Assembly (NCBI RefSeq): GCF_018459925.1
Contig: NZ_CP075371.1
Coordinates: 186,001 to 250,000, forward strand
DNA length: 64,000 nucleotides
Reading direction: 5' to 3'
Origin: Nocardioides aquaticus
GTDB taxonomy: Bacteria; Actinomycetota; Actinomycetes; Propionibacteriales; Nocardioidaceae
Of the stretch, positions 52,342-61,145 are shown piece by piece (the stretch's first letter is position 1; each line of letters opens with the position of its first letter). Position numbers and translations under genes: made by a program. The notes under the pieces were generated by a model, which did not search any database, was not told where the DNA came from, and saw only the letters and a program-made list of their open reading frames with translations.

Positions 52342-53400
52342 TCAGGCCTCCAGCGTCGCGGTGTCGATCACGGCGCGGTAGCGCACGTCGCCCGAGACGA
52401 CCTTGTCGTAGTAGTCGTCGACCTGGTCGGCCGAGATGACCTCGACCGTGGCGGTGACGCCGTGCTCGGCGCAGAAGTCGATCATCTCCTGCGTCTCGGG
52501 GAGGCCGCCGATCATGCTGCCGGCGATCTGGCGGCGGTTGGCCAGCAGCGAGAACGCGCTGACCTCGAGGTTCTCCTCCGGGGCGCCGACGTTGTGCATC
52601 ACGCCGCCGCGGGCCAGCAGGCCCATGAAGGAGTCGAGCGGGATGCCCGAGCCGACGGTGTTGAGCAGCACGTCGAAGGAGCCGGCGAGCTCGTCGAAGA
52701 CCGACTCGTCCTCGGTCGCGTAGTAGTGCTGCGCGCCGAAGGACAGGCCGTCCTCCTTCTTGGCGTCGGTGCGGGACAGCACGCTGACCTCGGCGCCCAT
52801 CGCCGCGGCGATCTTGACGCCGACGTGGCCGAGGCCGCCGAGGCCGATGACGCCCACGCGGGTGCCCGGCCCGACGCCGTGCTCCTTGAGCGGGTGGTAG
52901 GTGGTGATCCCGGCGCACAGCAGCGGGGTGACGCCGGCGTACTGCGACTCGTCGAAGGCGTCAGGGACCTTGACCACGAAGTGGTCGCGGACCACGACCT
53001 GGCCGCTGTAGCCGCCCTGGGTGATCTCGCCGTCGTAGCCCTGGACGCCGTAGGTGCCGACGCCGCCCTTCTCGCAGTACTGCTCCTCGCCGTCCTTGCA
53101 GGCGGCGCAGTCCAGGCAGGAGTCGACGAAGCAGCCGACGCCGACGACGTCGCCGACGGCGTGGGTGGTGACCTCGGGGCCGACCTCGAGCACGGTGCCG
53201 AGGATCTCGTGGCCGGGGGTGAGCGGGAAGGAGGCCGGGCCCCACTCCTCGCGCTTGGTGTGGATGTCGCTGTGGCAGATGCCGGCCCAGCGGATGTCGA
53301 TGCGGACGTCGTCGGGGCGCAGGTCGCGGCGCTCGAGCTGCACCTTCTCGAAGGAGGCGTCGGCGGAGGCGGCGGACAGGGCGGGGACGGAGACGGTCAC
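52342..53400 (-). CDS. Zinc-dependent NAD(P)+ alcohol dehydrogenase (CAD/AdhA class)
   Basis: 352 aa. Zinc sites are complete: the catalytic GICHSDIHTKREEWG (Cys) and GHE, the structural CLDCAACKDGEEQYC cluster with four Cys. The nucleotide motif is GLGGLGHVGVKIAAAMG. Its class is the cinnamyl-alcohol/broad-range aldehyde reductase group (YahK/AdhA). The GTG at 53400, with GAGAGGA upstream, is used; the longer frame to 53445 is a leader-like extension. An inverted repeat GTTGA-CCGT-TCAAC lies at 53452-53465 in its promoter region. Confidence 0.92.
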   Translation of the reverse strand: MTVSVPALSAASADASFEKVQLERRDLRPDDVRIDIRWAGICHSDIHTKREEWGPASFPLTPGHEILGTVLEVGPEVTTHAVGDVVGVGCFVDSCLDCAACKDGEEQYCEKGGVGTYGVQGYDGEITQGGYSGQVVVRDHFVVKVPDAFDESQYAGVTPLLCAGITTYHPLKEHGVGPGTRVGVIGLGGLGHVGVKIAAAMGAEVSVLSRTDAKKEDGLSFGAQHYYATEDESVFDELAGSFDVLLNTVGSGIPLDSFMGLLARGGVMHNVGAPEENLEVSAFSLLANRRQIAGSMIGGLPETQEMIDFCAEHGVTATVEVISADQVDDYYDKVVSGDVRYRAVIDTATLEA

Positions 53401-53451
53401 AGGGGTCCTCTCGTACGGGAGCGACCGGCTGCCCGGGGGCGGCACGGTCGC

Positions 53452-53465
53452 GTTGACCGTTCAAC
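53452..53465. promoter_or_regulatory. Inverted repeat GTTGACCGTTCAAC upstream of the alcohol dehydrogenase
   Basis: 5-bp arms GTTGA/TCAAC around CCGT, followed by an AT-rich pocket (TATGA) in this GC-rich region. Possible operator in the gap 53401-53521; no adjacent dedicated regulator except the IclR gene. Confidence 0.3.
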
Positions 53466-53521
53466 TATGACCCGGGGGCTCTCACCCGCTCGTGTGGTCG
53501 GTCCGCTCGTCGGGGGCCCGG

Positions 53522-54298
53522 TCAGGCGAGGTCGTCCGCGATCGCCGCGGCCGCGCGGTGCAGCGCGGGGACGGCCTCGGCGAGCAGCTCGTCGGTCATC
53601 CGGGGGGCCGGGCCCGAGATCGACACCGCGAGCCGGGCGCCCGGCCGCGGACCGACCTGGGGCACCGCGACGGCCACGCAGCGCACGCCGACCTCCTGCT
53701 CGCCCTCGTCGACGGCGTAACCGCGCTCCCGCGTGCGGTCGAGCTCGGCGCCGAAGGACACCTCGTCGGTGAGGGTGTGGTCGGTGTAGCGGGGCATCCC
53801 GGTGCGGACCAGGAGGTCGTGCACCTCGGGCGCGGCGGTCGTGGACAGCAGCACCTTGCCGACGGCCGTGCAGTGGGGGAGCACCCGGCGCCCGACCTCG
53901 GTGAACATCCGCATGGAGTGGCGTCCGGGGACCTGGGCGACGTAGGCGATCCGGTCGGAGTCGAGCAGGGCCAGGTTCGCGGTCTCGCCGAGCTCGTCGA
54001 CCAGCCGTCGCAGGTGCGGGGCCGCGAGGGTGTTGAGCATCGTCGAGGAGCTCTCGGCGAGCAGCAGCAGGCGCGGGCCGAGGGCGTACTGGCGGGACGG
54101 CTCCTGGCGCAGGTAGCCGAGGTCGACGAGGGTGCGCACGGCCCGGTGGATCGTGGGCAGCGGGAACCCGGACTCCACCGCGAGCTGCGACAGGCCCATC
54201 ACGCCGCCGTTGGTGGCCACGATCTCGAGCAGACGGAACGCGCGGGCGATCGACTGCACGCCGCCCGTCGAGCGGGACTCCTCCGCGGCCACGGCCAC
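53522..54298 (-). CDS. IclR-family transcriptional regulator
   Basis: 258 aa. The winged HTH at the N-terminus (SIARAFRLLEIVATNGGVM, LSQLAVESGFPLPTIHRAVRTL) is followed by the IclR effector domain, ending RMTDELLAEAVPALHRAAAAIADDLA. GTG starts at 54298 (AGGGG upstream) or 54292 are equally good. It sits beside a MatC-type carrier and divergent aminotransferase/dehydrogenase genes. The TTCCGC-N3-GCGGAA sites between them are typical of this family, so it is their likely regulator. Confidence 0.9.
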   Translation of the reverse strand: MAVAAEESRSTGGVQSIARAFRLLEIVATNGGVMGLSQLAVESGFPLPTIHRAVRTLVDLGYLRQEPSRQYALGPRLLLLAESSSTMLNTLAAPHLRRLVDELGETANLALLDSDRIAYVAQVPGRHSMRMFTEVGRRVLPHCTAVGKVLLSTTAAPEVHDLLVRTGMPRYTDHTLTDEVSFGAELDRTRERGYAVDEGEQEVGVRCVAVAVPQVGPRPGARLAVSISGPAPRMTDELLAEAVPALHRAAAAIADDLA

Positions 54299-54426
54299 CC
54301 CTGCATTCTTCTCGTTGATCGGAAGGATCCTATCGATGTGCGGAAGGGGAGGCGCGCCGATCGGCACACCTCCCCTCCGTGGAGCCCGGGGGGCTCAGGC
54401 GGCCGGGGCTCCGGCCGCCGGGGGCG

Positions 54427-55872
54427 TCACTGCAGCAGCGACAGGCCGAGCGCCTGGTCGCCGAGCAGGATGAACAGCACCCAGGTGACGAGCGGGACGA
54501 CCGCCACCATCGAGAACCCCCAGGTGAGCAGGCTCTTGTACACCCGGTCCCGGTCGGCCTCGTTGGCGTTGGCCACCACCAGTGCTCCGGAGGTGGAGTA
54601 CGGCGAGGAGTCCACCGTGGAGGACGAGATCGCCAGCGCGGTGACCAGGGCGACCACGCCCAGCACGGCCGTGGGGCCGTCCAGGAACGGGACCGCGAGC
54701 GGGATCAGCGCGCCGAGGATGCCGGTGGTGGAGGCGAAGGCCGACACGATGCCGCCGACGTAGAGCACGAGCAGGGCGGCGATCACGGCGGCGCCGAGCC
54801 CGGCGGCCCAGTCCCCGAAGTACGTGATCACGTCACGCTCGCCCGCCGGGTCGAGCGCCGGGTTCTGCAGCAGGCTGACGTAGGTCACGATGCCGCAGAC
54901 CAGCAGGATCGTCGGCCAGGCGATCTCGCTGACCGCGCCCTTGGTGATCTTCGGGTTCATCAGGCACAGCAGCGACCCGATCAGGAAGGAGAAGAAGCCC
55001 ACGTCGAGCCCGAGGAAGAAGGCGCCCAGGGTGAGGACGACCATCCCGGCGATGGTGAGGCTCCGGTGGAAGTCGAGCGTGGTGACGGGTGCGTCGCCCG
55101 GCTTGGCGTGCGGGGAGGCGCTGGACGCCGAGGCCGTCCTCTGGCCGGTCTGCTCGGCCGGGCCCTCGCGGAACCGGCTGACCTTGGAGCCGTCGGCCGA
55201 GACCAGCTCGCCGTCGCCGGCGTCGCGCACGCCCAGGAGCTTGCGCCCGCCGAAGATGACGAAGGTGATGGCGCCGAGGATGACGTTGAAGACGAACGAG
55301 GCCAGGAAGAGGAACAGCGGGCTGCCGTCGAGCCCGGCGCTGGCGACCGTGTCGTTGGTGATCGCGCCGAAGATGCTCAGGGGGGAGAAGCCGCCGGCCG
55401 TGGCGCCGTTGATCACCATCAGGCCCATCAGGACCTGGTTGATGCCGTACCGGCGGGCGAAGGTCATTCCGATCGGGGCGATGATCGCGACCGCGGCCGG
55501 CACGACGGCGCCGATGCCGGTCAGGACGCCGGTGACGCCGAAGAACACCCACGGGATCAGGGCCACCCGCCCGCCGACCAGGCGTACGGAGGCGTGGACC
55601 AGCCAGTCGACGGTGCCGTTGTTCTTGGCGATGCCGAACAGGAAGGTGACGCCGGCCAGGGTGATGAACAGGTCCCCGGGGAACCCGTCGGCGATCATCC
55701 CGGACTTCTCGTCGAGGGCGTCTGGGCTGAAGCCGCCCGGCAGCAGCAGGATGCCGAGGACGAACGCGGCCGAGATGGCGAGCACGCCCATGTGGATCGG
55801 TAGGAACGTGGAGAGCAGGAAGATCACGCTCAGCACGAGGAGCGCGATGATGGCGACGAGAGCGATGGACAA
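54427..55872 (-). CDS. MatC-type dicarboxylate/organic acid permease
   Basis: 481-residue membrane protein with about 12 helices. The N-terminal domain matches the MatC (malonate/dicarboxylate carrier) family: GFPGDLFITLAGVTFLFGIA, NNGTVDWLVHASVRLVGGRV, GINQVLMGLMVINGATAGGF. A polar loop (about 205-250) divides the two halves. The cargo is likely a small hydroxy- or dicarboxylic acid such as glycolate, tartronate or malonate, because the divergent genes encode a 2-hydroxyacid-type dehydrogenase and a glyoxylate-type aminotransferase. Confidence 0.87.
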   Translation of the reverse strand: MSIALVAIIALLVLSVIFLLSTFLPIHMGVLAISAAFVLGILLLPGGFSPDALDEKSGMIADGFPGDLFITLAGVTFLFGIAKNNGTVDWLVHASVRLVGGRVALIPWVFFGVTGVLTGIGAVVPAAVAIIAPIGMTFARRYGINQVLMGLMVINGATAGGFSPLSIFGAITNDTVASAGLDGSPLFLFLASFVFNVILGAITFVIFGGRKLLGVRDAGDGELVSADGSKVSRFREGPAEQTGQRTASASSASPHAKPGDAPVTTLDFHRSLTIAGMVVLTLGAFFLGLDVGFFSFLIGSLLCLMNPKITKGAVSEIAWPTILLVCGIVTYVSLLQNPALDPAGERDVITYFGDWAAGLGAAVIAALLVLYVGGIVSAFASTTGILGALIPLAVPFLDGPTAVLGVVALVTALAISSSTVDSSPYSTSGALVVANANEADRDRVYKSLLTWGFSMVAVVPLVTWVLFILLGDQALGLSLLQ

Positions 55873-55893
55873 GGGACAGGACCTCCGGGTTCA

Positions 55894-55908
55894 TTCCGCC
55901 AAGCGGAA
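55894..55908. promoter_or_regulatory. IclR operator site 1 (TTCCGCCAAGCGGAA)
   Basis: Perfect 6-bp arms TTCCGC/GCGGAA with a 3-nt centre, 21 bp upstream of the matC start. Two weaker copies follow near the divergent aminotransferase gene. Confidence 0.65.
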
Positions 55909-56012
55909 GAGAGTTTTCGCTGCACTGACCCTGGCGTGTGACTCAGGTCTCGTCAAGCCCTGGGAGAGAAGCGACTCAGGCGGCTGGACGCGTGGCCCAC
56001 GTCACGATTACG

Positions 56013-56048
56013 CTCCACTTAGCGGTAGAGAACTTCCGCTGGACGGAT
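56013..56048. promoter_or_regulatory. IclR operator sites 2 and 3 (pair 21 bp apart)
   Basis: CTCCACTTAGCGGTA (56013-56027, 10 of 15 matches to site 1) and TTCCGCTGGACGGAT (56034-56048, 11 of 12 arm positions). Their starts are 21 bp apart, i.e. two helical turns, upstream of the aminotransferase gene. The region 55873-56098 otherwise holds no gene. Confidence 0.5.
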
Positions 56049-56098
56049 AAATCCTCGGGTTGGCGGCCTGCGCCGCGGCCCGGGACGAGAGGATTCCC

Positions 56099-57253
56099 AT
56101 GGGTCGCCACTTCCTGCAGATCCCCGGTCCCACGAACTGTCCGGACGAGGTGCTGCGGGCGATCTCGGCCCCGACCATCGACCACCGGGGCCCCACCTTC
56201 GCCGCGCTCGGCACCCGGGTGCTGGAGAAGATCAAGCCGGTCTTCGGCACCACCAACCCGGTGGTGATCTACCCGGCGTCCGGCACCGGCGCCTGGGAGG
56301 CCGCGCTGGTCAACACCCTGAGCCCCGGCGACAAGGTGCTGTGCTTCGAGACCGGCCACTTCGCCACGCTGTGGCAGTCCATGGCCCTCGAGCTCGGCCT
56401 CGAGGTCGAGATGGTGGCCGGCGACTGGCGCCACGGCGTCGACACCGACGCGGTGGCCGCGCACCTCGGCGCGGACACCGCGCACGAGATCAAGGCCGTC
56501 TGCGCGGTCCACAACGAGACCTCGACCGGCGTCACCAGCCGGATCGGCGACGTGCGCGCGGCGATGGACTCGGTCGACCACCCGGCCCTGCTGCTCGTCG
56601 ACACGATCTCCTCGCTGGGCTCGATCGACTACCGCCACGACGAGTGGAAGGTCGACGTCACCGTCGCGGGCTCCCAGAAGGGCCTGATGCTGCCGCCGGG
56701 CCTGTCCTTCAACGCCGTCAGCGACAAGGCGCTCGAGGCCCACCGCACGGCAGGCATGAAGCGCTCCTTCTGGGACTGGACGCCGATCCTGGCGGCCAAC
56801 GAGAAGGGGATGTGGCCCTACACCCCGGCCACCAACCTGCTCTACGGCCTCGAGGTCGCCCTCGACATGCTGGCCGACGAGGGCCTGGAGAACGTGTTCG
56901 CGCGCCACCAGCGCTGGGCGCGGGCCACGCGCGCCGCCGTCGAGGCCTGGGGTCTTGAGATTCTCTGCCTCGACGAGCGCGAGCACTCCGGCGTCCTGAC
57001 CGCCGTGGTGATGCCCGAGGGCCACGACGCCGACGCGCTTCGTGCCCTGATCCTGGAGCGCTTCGACATGTCGCTGGGGGCCGGTCTGACCAGGCTGGCC
57101 GGCCGGGTCTTCCGGATCGGTCACCTCGGGCACTTCGAGGACTTGTCCCTGGTCGGCACGCTGGGCGGGGTGGAGATGGGTCTCGGCCTCGCCGGCGTCC
57201 CGTTCACCCCCGGCGGCGTCCAGGCCGCCCTCGCCGTGCTGCAGGAGGACTGA
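56099..57253 (+). CDS. Serine/alanine-glyoxylate-type aminotransferase (PLP, class V)
   Basis: 384 aa. N-terminal LQIPGPTNCPDEVLRAI, IYPASGTGAWEAAL, NETSTGVTS and the PLP lysine in VAGSQKGLMLPPGLSF all mark the serine-glyoxylate/alanine-glyoxylate aminotransferase family. It would convert glyoxylate to glycine, with serine giving hydroxypyruvate. The ATG at 56099 has GAGAGGA upstream; the longer frame is leader. The next gene follows after 6 nt. Confidence 0.9.
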   Translation: MGRHFLQIPGPTNCPDEVLRAISAPTIDHRGPTFAALGTRVLEKIKPVFGTTNPVVIYPASGTGAWEAALVNTLSPGDKVLCFETGHFATLWQSMALELGLEVEMVAGDWRHGVDTDAVAAHLGADTAHEIKAVCAVHNETSTGVTSRIGDVRAAMDSVDHPALLLVDTISSLGSIDYRHDEWKVDVTVAGSQKGLMLPPGLSFNAVSDKALEAHRTAGMKRSFWDWTPILAANEKGMWPYTPATNLLYGLEVALDMLADEGLENVFARHQRWARATRAAVEAWGLEILCLDEREHSGVLTAVVMPEGHDADALRALILERFDMSLGAGLTRLAGRVFRIGHLGHFEDLSLVGTLGGVEMGLGLAGVPFTPGGVQAALAVLQED

Positions 57254-57259
57254 GCGACC

Positions 57260-60238
57260 ATGACGACGACCGCGCCCCCCGAGACCGCCGCCGGCCCCGA
57301 CGACGCCCCGCCGGGCTTCGCCGCGGCCCTGGAGGCCGCGGTCGAGGGCGAGGTCGCCTTCGACGACTACAGCCGGCACCTGTTCTCGCGGGACGCGAGC
57401 ATGTACGCGATCCGTCCCCTCGGCGTGGTCTACCCCCGCCACGCCGACGACGTGGCGGCCGCCGTCCGCGTCGCCTCCGAGCACGGCGTCCGGGTCACCC
57501 CGCGTGGTGCCGGCACCAGCCTGGCCGGGCAGACGATCGGCGCGGGCATCGTGCTGGACCTCTCGCGGCACATGAACCGGATCCTCGACCTCGACCCCGA
57601 GCGGCGTACAGCCCGGGTCGAGGTCGGCGTGGTGCAGGACGAGCTGAACCGGGCGGCGGCGCCGTTCGGGCTGATGTTCGGCCCGGACACCTCCACCAGC
57701 AACCGGGCCACCATCGGCGGGATGATCGGCAACAACTCCGCCGGCAGCGGGTCGCTGCGGTTCGGGATGACGATCGACCACGTCCGCGCGCTCGACGTGG
57801 TGCTCGCCGACGGCTCGACGGCGCGCTTCGAGCCCGTCGACGAGGCCGAGGTGCACCGCCGGGCCTCGATGCCGACCCTGGAGGGCTTGCTCTATCGCGA
57901 GCTGCCGCGGATCGTGGAGGAGAACCGCACGGCGATCGCCGACGGCATGCCGCCGTTCTGGCGCCGGGCCTGCGGCTACCGCCTGGACCGCCTGGCCGAC
58001 CCGGCCACCCCGTTCGACCTGGCGAGCTTCGTGGTCGGCTGCGAGGGGACCCTGGTCACCGCCACCGTCGCCGAGGTCGACCTGGTCCCCAAGCCGGGCA
58101 ACACCGTCTACGCGGTGGGCCACTTCGACACCACGCAGAAGGCCATCGAGGCCACCATGGACGCGCTGTCCTGCGAGCCGGCCCAGGTCGAGCTGATGGA
58201 CAAGACGATCCTGGACCTCTCCCGCCAGAAGATCGAGTACGCCGACCTCGGCTCGTCCCTGGTCGGCGACCCGGCCGCGCTGCTGTTCGTCTCCTTCACC
58301 GGCGACGACCGCGACGACGTGCTGGCCCGCCTGGACCACCTGATCGAGGTCTGGGACGAGAAGGGCCACGGCTACCACACGCTGCGCCTGGTCACCGCGG
58401 CCCAGCAGACCGCGCTGCTCAAGGTGCGCAAGTCCAGCCTGGGCCTGCTGATGGCGGCCAGCCAGGGCTCCAACCGCCCGCTGGCGTTCGTGGAGGACAC
58501 CGCGGTCCCGCCGGAGCGGCTCGCCGAGTACACGGCGCGCTTCGCGGAGGTCCTTGACGAGAACGACATGAAGGCCGGGTTCTACGGCCACTGCTCGGTC
58601 GGCTGCCTGCACATCCGTCCGTTCGTCGACCTCTCGCGACCCGACGAGGTCACCCGGATGCGGCGGGTGGCCGAGGAGATCAAGGACCTCGTCAAGGAGT
58701 TCGGCGGGGTCAACTCCAGCGAGCACGGCGACGGCCTGGCCCGCAGCGAGTTCAACCGCGAGATCTTCGGCGACGACCTCTACGAGGCGATGCGCGAGGT
58801 CAAGGGCCTCTTCGACCCGGCGAACATCATGAACCCCGGCAAGATCGTCGACGCCCCGTCGATGACCGAGAACCTGCGCGACGCGGTGCTCCCGCCGGCC
58901 CCGGCCTTCCGCACCCGCCTGGACTTCGAGGTCGTCGGCGGGATGCGCGGCGCGGCCGACCGCTGCATGAACATCGGGCTGTGCCGCAAGAGCACCACGG
59001 GGGCGATGTGCCCGTCGTACATCGCGACCCGCGAGGAGGAGCACGCCACCCGCGGGCGCGCCAACGCCCTGGTGAAGGCGCTCTCCGAGCCCGACCCGAA
59101 GGCCGCGCTCGGCGGCGAGCGGCTGCACGAGATCCTCGACCTCTGCCTGATGTGCAAGGCCTGCAAGTCCGAGTGCCCCCTGGGCGTCGACATGGCCAAG
59201 CTCAAGAGCGAGACGCTGTCGCACTACCACGACGAGCACGGCGTGCCGCTGCGCTCACGGGTCTTCGGCAACATCCGCACGCTGAACAAGCTGGGGTCGT
59301 TCTTCGGCCCGCTGGCCAACGTCCCCGGCCGGATCCCGGTGCTGCGGTTCCTGATGGAGAAGGTGCTGGGCATCGCCCGGCAGCGCCCGCTCCCGCAGTT
59401 CAAGCGTCGCAACCTGGTGCGCTGGTTCGGCAGCGAGGGCCGCCGGTCGACCACGGAGGCCACCCAGGGCACCGTGAACTTCCTGGCCGACTCCTTCACC
59501 TCCTACTCCGAACCGCACATCGGCCAGGCCGCGATCCGGCTGCTCCAGCGCTCCGGGTGGGAGGTCGAGCTGGCCAGCACCGGCTGCTGCGGCCGCTCGG
59601 CGCTGTCCAAGGGCTTGGTCGACGAGGCCACCAGCAAGGCCCGCACGATGGCGGCCGACCTGGCGACGAACACCCCGGCCGGGTCCCCGATCGTGGGCTG
59701 CGAGCCGTCGTGCCTGTTCACGCTCCGTGACGAGCACGTCTCGATGCTCCCGGACGACCCGAACGTGCAGGACGTGTCCGGGCGCGTGCGGCAGGTCGAG
59801 GAGCTGCTGGTCGAGGCCGTCGACGACGGGCGCCTGGCGTTCGCCGAGGACTCCTGGCTCGCAGGCCGGCGGATCCTCTACCACGGCCACTGCCACCAGA
59901 AGGCCGAGGTCGGCACCGCCGCGACGGTCGCGCTGCTGAAGCGGATCCCGGGTGCCGAGGTCGTCGAGCTCGACGCCGGCTGCTGCGGGATGGCCGGCTC
60001 GTTCGGCTACGAGGCCGAGCACTACGAGATGTCGATGAAGGTCGGGGCGGACCGGCTCTTCCCCGCGATCGAGGCCGAGGACGGCGAGACCGTCATCTGC
60101 GCGACCGGCACCTCGTGCCGCGAGCAGATCTTCCACGGCACCGAGCGCTCCGCCTGGCACCCGGTCGAGCTGGTGCAGGAGGCGCTGACGCCGGCCGCCG
60201 GCGCCCGCCGGAAGGCCGACAACCCCGCCCACGCCTAG
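57260..60238 (+). CDS. FAD- and Fe-S-binding 2-hydroxyacid (glycolate/D-lactate-type) dehydrogenase
   Basis: 992-residue fusion. Residues 45-280 are the FAD-binding PCMH domain (PRGAGTSLAGQTIGAGIVLD, GMIGNNSAGSGSLRFG); 280-545 the FAD-oxidase C-terminal domain (GHCSVGCLHIRPFVDLS, GVNSSEHGDGLARS); 570-680 two 4Fe-4S motifs (CMNIGLCRKSTTGAMCPSY, CLMCKACKSECPLGVDM); then two CCG domains (STGCCGRSALS, DAGCCGMAGSFGYE). It feeds electrons from a 2-hydroxyacid into the respiratory chain. Next to a glyoxylate aminotransferase, glycolate is the most likely substrate. Homologues also act on D-lactate or D-2-hydroxyglutarate. Confidence 0.9.
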   Translation: MTTTAPPETAAGPDDAPPGFAAALEAAVEGEVAFDDYSRHLFSRDASMYAIRPLGVVYPRHADDVAAAVRVASEHGVRVTPRGAGTSLAGQTIGAGIVLDLSRHMNRILDLDPERRTARVEVGVVQDELNRAAAPFGLMFGPDTSTSNRATIGGMIGNNSAGSGSLRFGMTIDHVRALDVVLADGSTARFEPVDEAEVHRRASMPTLEGLLYRELPRIVEENRTAIADGMPPFWRRACGYRLDRLADPATPFDLASFVVGCEGTLVTATVAEVDLVPKPGNTVYAVGHFDTTQKAIEATMDALSCEPAQVELMDKTILDLSRQKIEYADLGSSLVGDPAALLFVSFTGDDRDDVLARLDHLIEVWDEKGHGYHTLRLVTAAQQTALLKVRKSSLGLLMAASQGSNRPLAFVEDTAVPPERLAEYTARFAEVLDENDMKAGFYGHCSVGCLHIRPFVDLSRPDEVTRMRRVAEEIKDLVKEFGGVNSSEHGDGLARSEFNREIFGDDLYEAMREVKGLFDPANIMNPGKIVDAPSMTENLRDAVLPPAPAFRTRLDFEVVGGMRGAADRCMNIGLCRKSTTGAMCPSYIATREEEHATRGRANALVKALSEPDPKAALGGERLHEILDLCLMCKACKSECPLGVDMAKLKSETLSHYHDEHGVPLRSRVFGNIRTLNKLGSFFGPLANVPGRIPVLRFLMEKVLGIARQRPLPQFKRRNLVRWFGSEGRRSTTEATQGTVNFLADSFTSYSEPHIGQAAIRLLQRSGWEVELASTGCCGRSALSKGLVDEATSKARTMAADLATNTPAGSPIVGCEPSCLFTLRDEHVSMLPDDPNVQDVSGRVRQVEELLVEAVDDGRLAFAEDSWLAGRRILYHGHCHQKAEVGTAATVALLKRIPGAEVVELDAGCCGMAGSFGYEAEHYEMSMKVGADRLFPAIEAEDGETVICATGTSCREQIFHGTERSAWHPVELVQEALTPAAGARRKADNPAHA

Positions 60239-60346
60239 CCGAGATGACGCTCGCGGACAGCCGAGATGACGCTCGCGGACAGCCGAGATGACGCTCGCGG
60301 ACAGCCGAGATGACGCTCGCGGCGCGTCGAGGTGACGGTTCCGGAC
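60237..60346. repeat. 22-nt tandem repeat, about four copies plus a degenerate fifth
   Basis: Unit begins AGCCGAGATG and ends CTCGCGGAC (22 nt). Copies: 60237-60258, 60259-60280, 60281-60302 exact, 60303-60322 lacking the last two bases, and a degenerate copy at 60325-60346 (16 of 22). The first copy includes the stop codon of the dehydrogenase gene. It fills the gap 60239-60359 between convergent genes. Confidence 0.9.
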
Positions 60347-60359
60347 AGGTGGCGTCGCC

Positions 60360-61145
60360 TCAGCGGCCCTGCCAGTCCGGGGTGCCGCGGCTGGTGAAGG
60401 CGGCGACGCCGCGGGCGAAGTCCTCGGAGCCATAGACGCCGGCGACCACGTCGTCGACGTCGACCGTGCCGGCAGCCGCGTGCAGCCGGCGCAGGATCTC
60501 CTTGCCCGCGGCCATCGTCAGCGGGGCGTGGGACAGGATCGCGTCGAGCACCTCGGCGGTCGTGGCGTCGACGTCGTCGGTGGTCCGCGTGACGAAGCCG
60601 CAGGTGTGCGCCTCGGCCGCGTCGAGGAGGCGGGCGGTCGTGATCATGTCGATGGTGCGCGCGTGCCCGAAGTGGCGCAGCGTCAGCGCGTAGCTGCGTG
60701 CCGAGAGCGTGTTGCCCAGGGTCCGGGCGATCGGGTAGCCGAAGCGCGCCGAGGTGTGGGCCACGCGGACGTCGGCCGCGGCCGCGATCGCCAGGCCGCC
60801 CCCGACGCAGGCGCCGTCGATCGCGGTGACGACCGGCACCCGGACGGCCAGCAGCCGCTCGATCGTGGCGTCGATCGTCTTCTCGTACGCCACCCCGCGC
60901 GGGCCGTCGAAGCCGGCGAACTGGGCGATGTCGGTGCCGGCGACGAACGCGCGGCCGCCGGCGCCGCGGAGCAGCACCGCCCGTACGTCGTCGGAGGCGT
61001 CGGCCCGCTCGCAGGCCGCGACCAGGCCCTCGTACATCGCGAAGGTCATCGCGTTGCGCGCCTGCGGGCGGTCGAAGACGACGTGCAGCACCGACCCCTC
61101 GAGGCGTACCTGCAGGTCGTCGGTCGCGTCGGTCGCGTCGGTCAC
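60360..61145 (-). CDS. Crotonase-family (enoyl-CoA hydratase/isomerase-like) protein lacking the hydratase glutamates
   Basis: 261 aa. The oxyanion-hole elements are present (FVAGTDIAQF near 67 and ACVGGGLAIAAAADVRV near 112), but the positions that carry the two catalytic Glu of hydratases (FGxPE and GxxPGxGG) read FGYPIARTLGNTLSA. So ordinary enoyl-CoA hydration is doubtful. The GTG at 61145 overlaps the stop of the CoA-transferase gene. It probably acts on the CoA ester formed by that transferase. Confidence 0.85.
   Translation of the reverse strand: MTDATDATDDLQVRLEGSVLHVVFDRPQARNAMTFAMYEGLVAACERADASDDVRAVLLRGAGGRAFVAGTDIAQFAGFDGPRGVAYEKTIDATIERLLAVRVPVVTAIDGACVGGGLAIAAAADVRVAHTSARFGYPIARTLGNTLSARSYALTLRHFGHARTIDMITTARLLDAAEAHTCGFVTRTTDDVDATTAEVLDAILSHAPLTMAAGKEILRRLHAAAGTVDVDDVVAGVYGSEDFARGVAAFTSRGTPDWQGR

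Noticed and set aside
60237..60346. CRISPR-like array
   Set aside because: 22-nt units are directly adjacent without unique spacers and no cas gene is near.
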